Shown: positions 1 through 4,625, numbered from the stretch's first letter. The stretch is 5,159 bases of DNA from Clostridia bacterium (GCA_900752115.1 CAADUC010000090.1:1-5159), one strand, 5' to 3'. Translations and numbers: made by a program. Notes: generated from the letters alone by a model not told the origin.

Positions 1-434
1 GCCAGGGCGTTGACCGTGAGCATACCCAGGGATGGCTGGCAGTCAATCAGGATATGGGAATACTGTCCCTTGAGCGTGTCCAGATACTGCCGCAGGATGG
101 TCTCTCGGCTCATGGCGTTCACCAGGGAGACCTCCATGCCGGAGAGCTGGATGTCTGCGGGCATCAGGTCAACGCCCTCCGGGTGGTGCAGGATACCCTC
201 GCCGGGGCGCAGCGGCTCGTCCATCAGGATACGGCCCATCGCGTCGGACAGGGTAAAGGGCAGCTTGTCCGGCTGGGGGTGGCCCAGGCTGATGGTCAGG
301 CTGCCTTGCGGGTCCCCGTCGATCAGCAGCACTTTCTTTCCGGCCTGCGCCAGCCCAATCCCCAGGTTCGCGCAGGTGGTTGTCTTGCCAACGCCGCCTT
401 TCTGGTTGGCGATGGCGATGATTTGCGTGTTCAA
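1..434 (-). CDS. ParA/Soj/MinD-type partitioning ATPase, N-terminal 144 residues (runs off the window)
   Basis: This is a deviant Walker-type ATPase of the ParA/Soj family. These proteins bind ATP, dimerise on DNA and, with a ParB partner at parS-like sites, segregate plasmids, mobile elements or chromosomes. The visible 144 residues contain the deviant Walker A motif KGGVGKTT at 12-19, the A' segment [10 protein letters not shown] at 36-45 and the Walker B strand ILIDCQPS at about 128-135. The C-terminal half lies outside the window. I chose the TTG at 432-434 because GAGGTG (441-446) lies 6 nt upstream. An in-frame GTG four codons earlier lacks a good ribosome binding site, and a nearby ATG runs straight into a stop. 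The gene is separated from rpsI by 443 bp of repeat-rich non-coding DNA. From memory, very similar ParA proteins occur on integrative and conjugative elements of gut Clostridia, so an element-borne gene is my inference. A chromosomal Soj is the alternative; no parB is visible. Confidence 0.93.
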   Translation of the reverse strand, partial: MNTQIIAIANQKGGVGKTTTCANLGIGLAQAGKKVLLIDGDPQGSLTISLGHPQPDKLPFTLSDAMGRILMDEPLRPGEGILHHPEGVDLMPADIQLSGMEVSLVNAMSRETILRQYLDTLKGQYSHILIDCQPSLGMLTVNAL

Positions 435-440
435 TGACTT

Positions 441-446
441 CACCTC
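441..446 (-). promoter_or_regulatory. Ribosome binding site of the parA-type gene
   Basis: The minus strand reads GAGGTG with 6 nt to the TTG at 434. This site decides in favour of the TTG over the in-frame GTG, whose own upstream sequence is a poor match to the 16S anti-SD. I could not identify a convincing promoter between here and the terminator hairpin at 486-515. Confidence 0.6.
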
Positions 447-480
447 ATTTCTGAATTGTTCTATGGCTTCTGGAAATAGA

Positions 481-520
481 AAAAGCCGCCACTTCAAAAA
501 TTGAAAGTGACGGCCTTTTC
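481..520 (-). terminator. Intrinsic terminator just upstream of the parA-type gene (possibly bidirectional)
   Basis: GCCGCCACTTCAA (486-498) faces TTGAAAGTGACGGC (502-515) across a 3-nt loop, with a single bulged base. The one imperfect pair is a G.U wobble when the RNA is made from the minus strand but an unpaired C/A on the plus strand. On the minus strand a run of five T follows (481-485). On the plus strand TTTTCTT follows (517-523), so weaker activity in that direction is possible. It lies about 50 nt upstream of the parA start, so it either stops transcription from further right or acts as a leader attenuator of parA. Confidence 0.65.
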
Positions 521-550
521 TTATCCCGGAATGAAATTCCCCGGAAACGC

Positions 551-582
551 AAAAAGCGCCCAGTAGAAAATACTGAGCGCTT
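551..582 (-). terminator. Intrinsic terminator on the minus strand, no obvious gene upstream
   Basis: AAGCGCCCAGTA (554-565) pairs with TACTGAGCGCTT (571-582) around a 5-nt loop. On the minus strand the only non-Watson-Crick pair is U.G, and the stem is followed by TTTTT, so it is a well-formed 12-bp terminator reading leftwards. The nearest gene upstream in this direction, rpsI, already has its own terminator at 825-859. This second terminator therefore implies either a safeguard or an unannotated transcript from the 590-820 region. Confidence 0.7.
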
Positions 583-616
583 GGCGATTAGATTTATTCT
601 CTTTTGTTCAAATTAG

Positions 617-634
617 GTCAAATTCAGACAAACC
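617..634 (-). repeat. 18-bp direct repeat, copy 1
   Basis: On the minus strand this reads GGTTTGTCTGAATTTGAC. It matches the copy at 796-813 at 15 of 18 positions, with the differences confined to the central four bases. Each copy has two TTTG-containing half-sites, which resembles a protein-binding site with a variable spacer. Function unknown. Confidence 0.55.
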
Positions 635-703
635 GTTTTCACGAAAAAGGTCTCTTGGAGATGTATAAATAAACATCCCCTTGGCATCCCAAAATCGCGT
701 CTC

Positions 704-727
704 GGTTGTCCTATTTTTTAACCCATA
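704..727 (-). repeat. 23-24 bp direct repeat, copy 1
   Basis: On the minus strand the copy begins TATGGGTTAAA and ends GGACAACC, with a 5-nt variable middle. The second copy at 745-767 has the same two ends and a 4-nt middle. Starts on the plus strand are 41 bp apart, close to four helical turns, so both copies would face the same side of the DNA. Iterons, integrase arm sites or operator sites are possible roles; the sequence does not tell which. Confidence 0.6.
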
Positions 728-744
728 AGCCCTCTTTTTGGGGT

Positions 745-767
745 GGTTGTCCACCATTTAACCCATA
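745..767 (-). repeat. 23-24 bp direct repeat, copy 2
   Basis: This is the second copy of the TATGGGTTAAA...GGACAACC repeat. It also contributes to two hairpins: GGTGG-TTGT-CCACC (742-755) and TTTAACCC/GGGTTAAA (757-764 with 774-781). The outer arms AAGCC(C)TCTTTT (727-738) and AAAAGAGGCTT (779-789) enclose both, so the block can fold into a branched structure. Confidence 0.6.
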
Positions 768-795
768 GAAAACGGGTTAAAAGAGGCTTCGTTCT

Positions 796-813
796 GTCAA
801 ATTGCGTCAAACC
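796..813 (-). repeat. 18-bp direct repeat, copy 2
   Basis: On the minus strand this reads GGTTTGACGCAATTTGAC, the partner of the copy at 617-634. The two copies lie 179 bp apart and bracket the 704-789 repeat/hairpin block. They could be binding sites of one regulator or recombinase. Confidence 0.55.
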
Positions 814-824
814 ATTTGAAAAGG

Positions 825-859
825 AAAAACCCCGGAAACCGCGTAGTTCCGGGGTTTTT
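825..859 (-). terminator. Intrinsic terminator of the rplM-rpsI operon
   Basis: AAAAACCCCGGAA (825-837) and TTCCGGGGTTTTT (847-859) are perfect inverted repeats around a 9-nt loop. The GC core is followed on the minus strand by a run of T. It sits about 20 nt after the rpsI stop codon. The symmetrical A/T flanks would also let it work on the plus strand. Confidence 0.92.
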
Positions 860-877
860 GACCACTTTTGATAAAGT

Positions 878-1279
878 TTAGCGCTTGCTGAACTGCGGAG
901 CGCGACGGGCAGCCTTGAGGCCGTACTTCTTGCGCTCCTTCATTCTCGGATCGCGGGTGAGGAATCCGGCCTTCTTGAGGGTGGGGCGCAGATTCTCGGA
1001 ATCGTACTGCAGCAGGGCGCGGGCAATGCCGTGACGGATGGCGCCGGCCTGGCCGGTCACGCCGCCGCCGGCAACGCGGCAGACGATGTCGAACTTCTCG
1101 TTATTGTTGGTGAGCACCAGCGGCTGACGGACGATGAGCTTCAGGGTCTCAAGGCCGAAATAGTCGTCGATGTCTCTGTCGTTAATCGTAATCTTACCGG
1201 TACCCTGGTACACGCGCACGCGGGCCACAGAGCTCTTTCTTCTGCCGGTACCGTAAAAGTAAGGCGCTTTCTCGTACAT
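878..1279 (-). CDS. rpsI: 30S ribosomal protein uS9 (S9)
   Basis: This is small-subunit protein uS9. It sits in the head of the 30S particle, and its C-terminal tail reaches the P-site tRNA anticodon region. At 133 residues it has the usual bacterial length. Recognisable parts are the N-terminal [14 protein letters not shown] (10-23), the family signature [19 protein letters not shown] (71-89), and the basic tail from about 109 ending in RAPQFSKR with the conserved terminal Lys-Arg. The ATG at 1277-1279 is preceded by AGGGAGG (1288-1294) with 8 nt spacing, and that site overlaps the rplM stop codon, so translation is probably coupled to rplM. It is the second gene of the two-gene operon and is closed by the terminator at 825-859. 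The 3' end of rpsI is a known integration site for some Firmicutes conjugative elements, which matters for the region to its left. Confidence 0.99.
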   Translation of the reverse strand: MYEKAPYFYGTGRRKSSVARVRVYQGTGKITINDRDIDDYFGLETLKLIVRQPLVLTNNNEKFDIVCRVAGGGVTGQAGAIRHGIARALLQYDSENLRPTLKKAGFLTRDPRMKERKKYGLKAARRAPQFSKR

Positions 1280-1287
1280 GATTTAAT

Positions 1288-1294
1288 CCTCCCT
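1288..1294 (-). promoter_or_regulatory. Ribosome binding site of rpsI, overlapping the rplM stop
   Basis: AGGGAGG on the minus strand lies 8 nt before the rpsI ATG. Its first base is shared with the TAA of rplM (1294-1296). This arrangement is expected to couple rpsI translation to that of rplM. Confidence 0.8.
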
Positions 1295-1722
1295 TATCTC
1301 TCCCAGGCTACGGGCTTCTGAGCGGCATGCTTGTGCTCGCTGCCGGCGAACAGGCGCAGACGGCCGAGCGCGCCGCGGCCCAGCGTGTTGTCCGGGACCA
1401 TGCCCTTGACGGCCAGCTCCATCGCCTTGGTGGGATTCTGCTCCATCAGGGTATCATAACGGACGGACTTCAGATGTCCGATATAGCCGGTGTGATGACG
1501 GTAGAACTTCTTCTCCAGCTTCTTGCCGGTGAGAACCGCCTTCTCGCAGTTGATGATGATCACGTGGTCACCGCAGTCGACATGCGGCGCAAAGGTGGGC
1601 TTGTGCTTGCCGCGGAGCAGAGCGGCAGCCTGTGCGGCGACGCGGCCCAGCGGCTTGCCGGCGGCGTCAATCACATACCACTTGCGGTCGATCTCGCCGC
1701 TTTTGGGCATATAAGTAGACAT
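1294..1722 (-). CDS. rplM: 50S ribosomal protein uL13 (L13)
   Basis: This is large-subunit protein uL13, an early-assembly protein bound to 23S rRNA. The 142-residue length is typical. Visible family features are KWYVIDAAGKPLGRVA near the N-terminus (14-29), HVDCGDHVIIINCEKA (47-62), the signature VKGMVPDNTLGR (105-116), and RLRLFAGSEHKHAAQKP (121-137) near the end. The ATG at 1720-1722 has a strong AGGAGG (1731-1736) 8 nt upstream. The gene is followed by rpsI after a 14-nt gap, the almost universal bacterial rplM-rpsI pair. A promoter at 1781-1809 and a short leader with two small hairpins precede it. In Bacillus and relatives L13 is thought to regulate this operon through such a leader, and the layout here fits that model without proving it. 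Confidence 0.99.
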   Translation of the reverse strand: MSTYMPKSGEIDRKWYVIDAAGKPLGRVAAQAAALLRGKHKPTFAPHVDCGDHVIIINCEKAVLTGKKLEKKFYRHHTGYIGHLKSVRYDTLMEQNPTKAMELAVKGMVPDNTLGRGALGRLRLFAGSEHKHAAQKPVAWER

Positions 1723-1775
1723 GGCTGTTACCTCCTGAACTCTCGTTCCTTCTTGTGAATTTTCAAATTCGTGCC
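1723..1775 (-). promoter_or_regulatory. Short 5' leader of rplM-rpsI, candidate L13 autoregulatory leader
   Basis: The transcript expected from the promoter at 1781-1809 has a leader of about 50 nt. It contains a palindromic stem (1757-1770, GAATT around a TGAA loop) and a second hairpin GAAC-GAGA-GTTC (1737-1748) with a GNRA-type loop. The second hairpin abuts the AGGAGG at 1731-1736. A protein bound there could block ribosome entry. An L13 leader family is known in Firmicutes; whether this belongs to it needs a covariance-model search. Confidence 0.45.
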
Positions 1776-1780
1776 TTATG

Positions 1781-1809
1781 ATACTACCACACTCCGGTCA
1801 AGCTGTCAA
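1781..1809 (-). promoter_or_regulatory. Sigma-A type promoter of rplM-rpsI
   Basis: On the minus strand there is a consensus -35 TTGACA (1804-1809), a 17-bp spacer, and TAGTAT (1781-1786) as -10. A TGG directly precedes the -10, which makes it an extended -10. The predicted transcription start is near 1774-1776. This is a strong housekeeping promoter, as expected for ribosomal proteins. Confidence 0.85.
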
Positions 1810-2367
1810 GGGGTAATCCCGATCTTTTTAATTTAGATCCTGCAATGCTTTGATTTTCTCCTGTTTTTGGCCTCTCACGCTCTGTCGCTCACGTGTCATT
1901 TCACTTTTTGCACGTGATTTTCCCGCGCGGAGGGTTCCGTTTTGGAGAATTTATCCGCTGCATGCCGAAAAGCCGAACCGTGCGGCAGCCTCCCGCCGGT
2001 TTCGAACCATGCGCAGGATGCCGGCAGCCTGCCCACGGTTTCCTTCCTGCGCGGTTTCATACATGCTTGTCTGCTCACCGTTTCTGCCCGCACTTTTCCG
2101 CCTGTACTTTGCTTTCTGTTCTTTCCTGTTTGTATTTTTATAATTATATTTTCCTTTTTGTATTTTCTTATCTGCGCTTCTCTGCCTGCACTTTTCCGCT
2201 CGCTCTTTACGCCCGCTCTTTTCCACTCGTTCTTTTCCGTCCACGCTTTCCCGTCTGTACTTTCCTAATTGCTCTTTCCCGCCCGCTCTTTCCTGCCTGC
2301 GCTTCCCTGTCCATACCGTCTCATTCTGTAATCGTTCCATCCTCACTTTTCCAACCGTTTCAGTCTT
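1810..2367. other. 558-bp gene-poor spacer between the GH31 gene and the rplM promoter
   Basis: I see no gene here that I can support. The right half is the 14-nt tandem array (about 2075-2325). The left half holds a near-perfect 20-bp palindrome at 2013-2032, an inverted pair TCACGTG/CACGTGA at 1889-1895 and 1911-1917, and a weak GATCT/AGATC stem at 1821-1839. No intrinsic terminator with a T-run is visible after the GH31 stop on the minus strand. Several frames stay open through the array on both strands, but this follows from its purine/pyrimidine asymmetry, which removes stop codons. No frame has a good ribosome binding site. Confidence 0.7.
2075..2325. repeat. Degenerate tandem array with a strict 14-nt period, about 18 units, pyrimidine-rich on the plus strand
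   Basis: Plus-strand units follow a loose consensus of the form tGynCTTTtCCgcc. The CTTT-like core recurs at 2079, 2093, 2107, 2121, 2135, 2149, 2163, 2177, 2191, 2205, 2218, 2232, 2246, 2260, 2274, 2288, 2302 and (weakly) 2316. Every step is 14 nt except one of 13. Examples are CGCTCTTTCCTGCC (2284-2297), CGTTCTTTTCCGTC (2228-2241) and TGCACTTTTCCGCT (2187-2200). Units around 2131-2170 have drifted to A+T, and the outermost units are weak. Substitutions are frequent but length changes are almost absent. Since 14 is not a multiple of 3, successive units are read in different frames, which argues against a simple coding repeat. Confidence 0.85.
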
Positions 2368-4350
2368 TCATACGCGCCGGAACACTGGGATGGTGTCAAG
2401 AGGCGCGGGACAAACCATCGTCGTGCCGCCCTCGTAAACGGCATTCTCGTCCCAGAAGCTCTGCCAGCGGCAGCCCGCGGGGAGATACACACGCCGCTCG
2501 CGCTCGTTTTCGTGGAGAATCGGGCAGACAAGCAGGTCGTCGCCGAGGAAGAACTCGTCCGTAACCTCCCACGCGGCGGGATCGTCCGGGAAATTGTAGA
2601 ACACGGGGCGCATCACCGGCGCACCCTTCTCATGCGTCTGCCGCATGGTTTTGTCGAGGTAGGGACGCAGGCTCTCGCGCACGCGCAGGTACTTTTCGCA
2701 GATGCCGTAGATCTCCTCGCCGTAGCTCCACACCTCGTTTTCGGCTCCGCTGGGCGTTGAGCCGCCGCCGGTCGTCCCGATCGGCGGCTTGTGGGGCTCG
2801 CGGTCGCCGTGCAGCCGCATGACCGGGCAGAACGCGCCGAACTCGAACCAGCGCGCAAGGCACTCGTGGAAGGCCGGATCGCGAATGTCGCCGCCGTGGA
2901 AGCCGCCGATATCCGTCGTCCACCACGGAATTCCGGCAATGCCCATGTTCAGGCCCGCCGCAAACTGGCTGCGCAGCGAACGGAAGCTGGAGTCGATGTC
3001 GCCGCTCCACACGAGCGCGCCGTAGCGCTGGCTGCCCACCCAGGCGCAGCGGACCAGGCTGAGAATTTCCGTCTCTCCCTCGGCCTGCAGACCCTCGCAG
3101 GCCATGCGGGCATACTCGCGCGGATACAGGTTTCCGATCTCCAGATCCGTGCCGCGGTGGTAGCGGTACTGGCTGTACTCGTACCGGGTGTACTCCGGCT
3201 CCGCCTCGTCAAGCCAGAACACGCGGATGCCGTAGCGGTAATAGTTGTCGCGCAGCTTGTTCCAGATGTAGCGGCGCGTTTCCGGATTTGTCATGTCGGC
3301 AAAGCACGTGCGGCCCAGATGATTCATGCGGTTTCCGTGCTCGCTGCGCGTCAGCAGGCCAAGCTCGCGCATCTCGCGGTAGTTGACGCTCTCCTCCTGC
3401 ACCGTCGGCCATACGGAAACCATCAGCTCGATGCCCATTTCCTTCAGCTCCCGCACCATGGCGGCGGGATCCGGCCAGTATTCCGGATCAAAGCACCAGT
3501 CGCCCTGATGAGGCCAGTGGAAATAGTCGATCACGATGACCGAGATCGGCAGGCCGCGGCGCTTATACTCGCGCGCGACGGAGAGCAGCTCCTCCTGCGT
3601 CTGATAGCGCAGCTTACACTGCCAGAAACCCGTCGCCCAGGACGGCATCAGCGGAGCCTTGCCCACCGCGTCCGCGTAGGCTTCCTCGATCTGTGCCGGG
3701 GTATCGCCCGCCGTGATCCAGTAGTCCATCTGCTTGGTCGAGTGCACAGACCACTCCGTCAGATTCTTCGCAAACATCACCTGTCCGACGGCGGGATTGT
3801 TCCACAAAAGGCCGTAGCCGCGGCTGGAGAGCACAAAGGGAACGCTTGCCTGGGAGTTGCGCTGCGCGAGCTCCACAATGCAGCCCTTGAGATCGAGGTG
3901 CTCCTGCTGGTACTGGCCCATGCCGAAAAGCTTCTCGTCCTCCGCGGCCTCAAAGCGCACCTCCAGGCGGTACTGGTTTGTGCCGAGAATCGGGCGGAAG
4001 GTACGCGGACAAATTTCAAGCGCACTGTTGAAGCCTTCATCCTCCTCACGGAAGCGGTTGCGGTCGTACTCCTCCAGCAGCAGCGCGCCCGTATCCGCAC
4101 GCAGGAAGCGCAGCTTGCCGGAGGGCAGAATGTCGCAGCGGATGCAGCCGTTTGTGATCGAGGCCCTTGTCCCGTTGACGGTGATCTCCGCCTCACACGG
4201 GGCGGCGGGCAGCAGAGCAAAATCCTCGTTGTCGAGGAGGGCCGCCTGCGGCGTCGCGCGCACGCGCAGGCTGTTTTTGCCCCACGGCTCGATGCACAGC
4301 AGCTCCTCGTCAAAGCGCCGGAACAGCTTGTTTCCCTCGGTGTACAGCAA
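2368..4350 (-). CDS. Glycoside hydrolase family 31 enzyme (alpha-glucosidase / alpha-xylosidase type)
   Basis: This is a retaining exo-alpha-glycosidase of family GH31. Numbering from the TTG at 4350 (660 aa), residues ~1-210 form the N-terminal galactose-mutarotase-like beta domain, including GMGQYQQ at 143-149. The (beta/alpha)8 barrel follows, then a C-terminal beta domain. The nucleophile is probably D381 in FWLDEAEPE and the acid/base D451 in WSGD. Substrate-pocket motifs are DYFHW (275-279), TDIGGF (479-484) and MRLHGDREP (511-519). No signal peptide is seen, so it should be cytoplasmic, acting on imported oligosaccharides or glycosides. The barrel motifs resemble XylS-like alpha-xylosidases, but alpha-glucosidase activity cannot be excluded. 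I chose the TTG because AGGAGG lies 8 nt upstream. An in-frame ATG at 4575 would add 75 residues encoded by DNA repeats and lacks a ribosome binding site. The gene has its own promoter, and no transporter or regulator gene is adjacent. Confidence 0.95.
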   Translation of the reverse strand: MLYTEGNKLFRRFDEELLCIEPWGKNSLRVRATPQAALLDNEDFALLPAAPCEAEITVNGTRASITNGCIRCDILPSGKLRFLRADTGALLLEEYDRNRFREEDEGFNSALEICPRTFRPILGTNQYRLEVRFEAAEDEKLFGMGQYQQEHLDLKGCIVELAQRNSQASVPFVLSSRGYGLLWNNPAVGQVMFAKNLTEWSVHSTKQMDYWITAGDTPAQIEEAYADAVGKAPLMPSWATGFWQCKLRYQTQEELLSVAREYKRRGLPISVIVIDYFHWPHQGDWCFDPEYWPDPAAMVRELKEMGIELMVSVWPTVQEESVNYREMRELGLLTRSEHGNRMNHLGRTCFADMTNPETRRYIWNKLRDNYYRYGIRVFWLDEAEPEYTRYEYSQYRYHRGTDLEIGNLYPREYARMACEGLQAEGETEILSLVRCAWVGSQRYGALVWSGDIDSSFRSLRSQFAAGLNMGIAGIPWWTTDIGGFHGGDIRDPAFHECLARWFEFGAFCPVMRLHGDREPHKPPIGTTGGGSTPSGAENEVWSYGEEIYGICEKYLRVRESLRPYLDKTMRQTHEKGAPVMRPVFYNFPDDPAAWEVTDEFFLGDDLLVCPILHENERERRVYLPAGCRWQSFWDENAVYEGGTTMVCPAPLDTIPVFRRV

Positions 4351-4358
4351 AATAAACT

Positions 4359-4364
4359 CCTCCT
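4359..4364 (-). promoter_or_regulatory. Ribosome binding site that fixes the TTG start of the GH31 gene
   Basis: The minus strand reads AAAAGGAGG here, with 8 nt between AGGAGG and the TTG at 4348-4350. The same 8-nt spacing is used by rplM and rpsI in this window. It lies at the end of the fourth repeat-like unit of the leader (4362-4386), so any structure formed by the repeats could affect access to it. Confidence 0.8.
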
Positions 4365-4503
4365 TTTGATTGTGCAGGCAGCGCAGCCGTCTGACTGTAG
4401 GTAACGCAGCCGATAAATTCCATGTGACATAACCGTCTGACTGCAGGTGGCACAGCCAATTGATTCTATGTAACGAACCTGGTTGGCTGCAAGCGATACA
4501 GCG
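4362..4503 (-). repeat. 46-bp tandem repeats in the GH31 leader (2.5 units plus a degenerate half unit)
   Basis: A 25-26 nt module occurs at 4478-4503, 4433-4457, 4387-4411 and, more degenerately, 4362-4386. The two middle copies match at 21 of 25 positions and share CTGACTG and AGGT (plus-strand reading). The first three modules start 45-46 bp apart, separated by 20-21 bp spacers that also resemble each other (both contain ATTC-ATGT-AC). The last module directly abuts the third. The end of each module (CAGYC on the minus strand) can pair with the start of the next (GGCTG), giving a chain of hairpins. Confidence 0.75.
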
Positions 4504-4506
4504 AAA

Positions 4507-4555
4507 CCGGATTTTCTCCAAAAGAACTTCCTCCGTCCCGAATGGAGAAAGCCGG
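4507..4555 (-). promoter_or_regulatory. Strong hairpin in the GH31 5' leader
   Basis: TTTCTCCA (4513-4520) and TGGAGAAA (4543-4550) are perfect inverted repeats. The stem is extended by a CCGG/CCGG pairing (4507-4510 with 4552-4555) across a small internal loop. The loop is 22 nt. No T-run follows, so it is not an intrinsic terminator. It lies in the untranslated leader between promoter and start and is a candidate cis-regulatory RNA element. Confidence 0.6.
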
Positions 4556-4625
4556 ATGGAAAAAGCACGCTGCATGTCTCGGTTTTCACAGCTTCTGCCG
4601 TCCGCACAAAATACATTCCGGTTTG

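Larger units (their letters stand above)
435..877. other. 443-bp non-coding, repeat- and hairpin-rich spacer between rpsI and the parA-type gene
   Basis: I see no supportable open reading frame here. The stretch holds, from right to left: the rpsI terminator (825-859); one copy of an 18-bp direct repeat (796-813); a nested hairpin block (727-789) containing one of two longer direct repeats (704-727 and 745-767); a small hairpin (657-680, GGAGATGT/ACATCCCC); the second 18-bp repeat copy (617-634); a terminator (551-582); a bulged hairpin (526-544); and another terminator (481-520). It is visibly richer in A+T than the neighbouring ribosomal protein genes. It may be the end of an integrated element next to rpsI, but I find no integrase and no convincing copy of the rpsI 3' end. 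Confidence 0.7.

Noticed and set aside
10..504. Plus-strand open frames opposite the parA-type gene
   Set aside because: They are antisense to a protein with unmistakable Walker motifs, have no ribosome binding site, and resemble no family.
605..640. Possible promoter TTGACC near 614-619 on the minus strand
   Set aside because: No good -10 lies 16-18 bp downstream; the nearest A+T-rich hexamers fit poorly.
1821..1839. GATCT/AGATC hairpin as GH31 terminator
   Set aside because: The stem is only 5 bp of mainly A/T pairs, and no T-run follows on the minus strand.
1828..1899. 23-codon minus-strand open frame ending in a plausible KIKALQDLN tail
   Set aside because: There is no Shine-Dalgarno site, it is very short, and it overlaps the CACGTG palindromes. 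Nothing beyond residue composition supports it.
1893..2564. 223-codon plus-strand open frame rich in Phe, Cys and Leu through the 14-nt array
   Set aside because: It stays open because the array is pyrimidine-rich and so lacks stop codons. It overlaps the GH31 3' end and has no ribosome binding site. The apparent hydrophobic repeats follow from TTT/CTT content.
2791..4404. 537-codon plus-strand open frame opposite the GH31 gene
   Set aside because: It is the antisense shadow of a GC-rich gene with conserved GH31 motifs. Its translation is Ala/Val/Arg/Leu-rich with no recognisable domain.
4362..4503. CRISPR-like repeat/spacer arrangement in the GH31 leader
   Set aside because: Modules are degenerate, the spacers resemble each other, there are at most four copies, and no cas genes are present. 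It is a tandem repeat, not a CRISPR array.
4575..4588. Possible CcpA (cre) operator downstream of the GH31 promoter
   Set aside because: On the minus strand the sequence TGAAAACCGAGACA misses the central CG of the cre consensus and one further position, so the match is too weak to claim.
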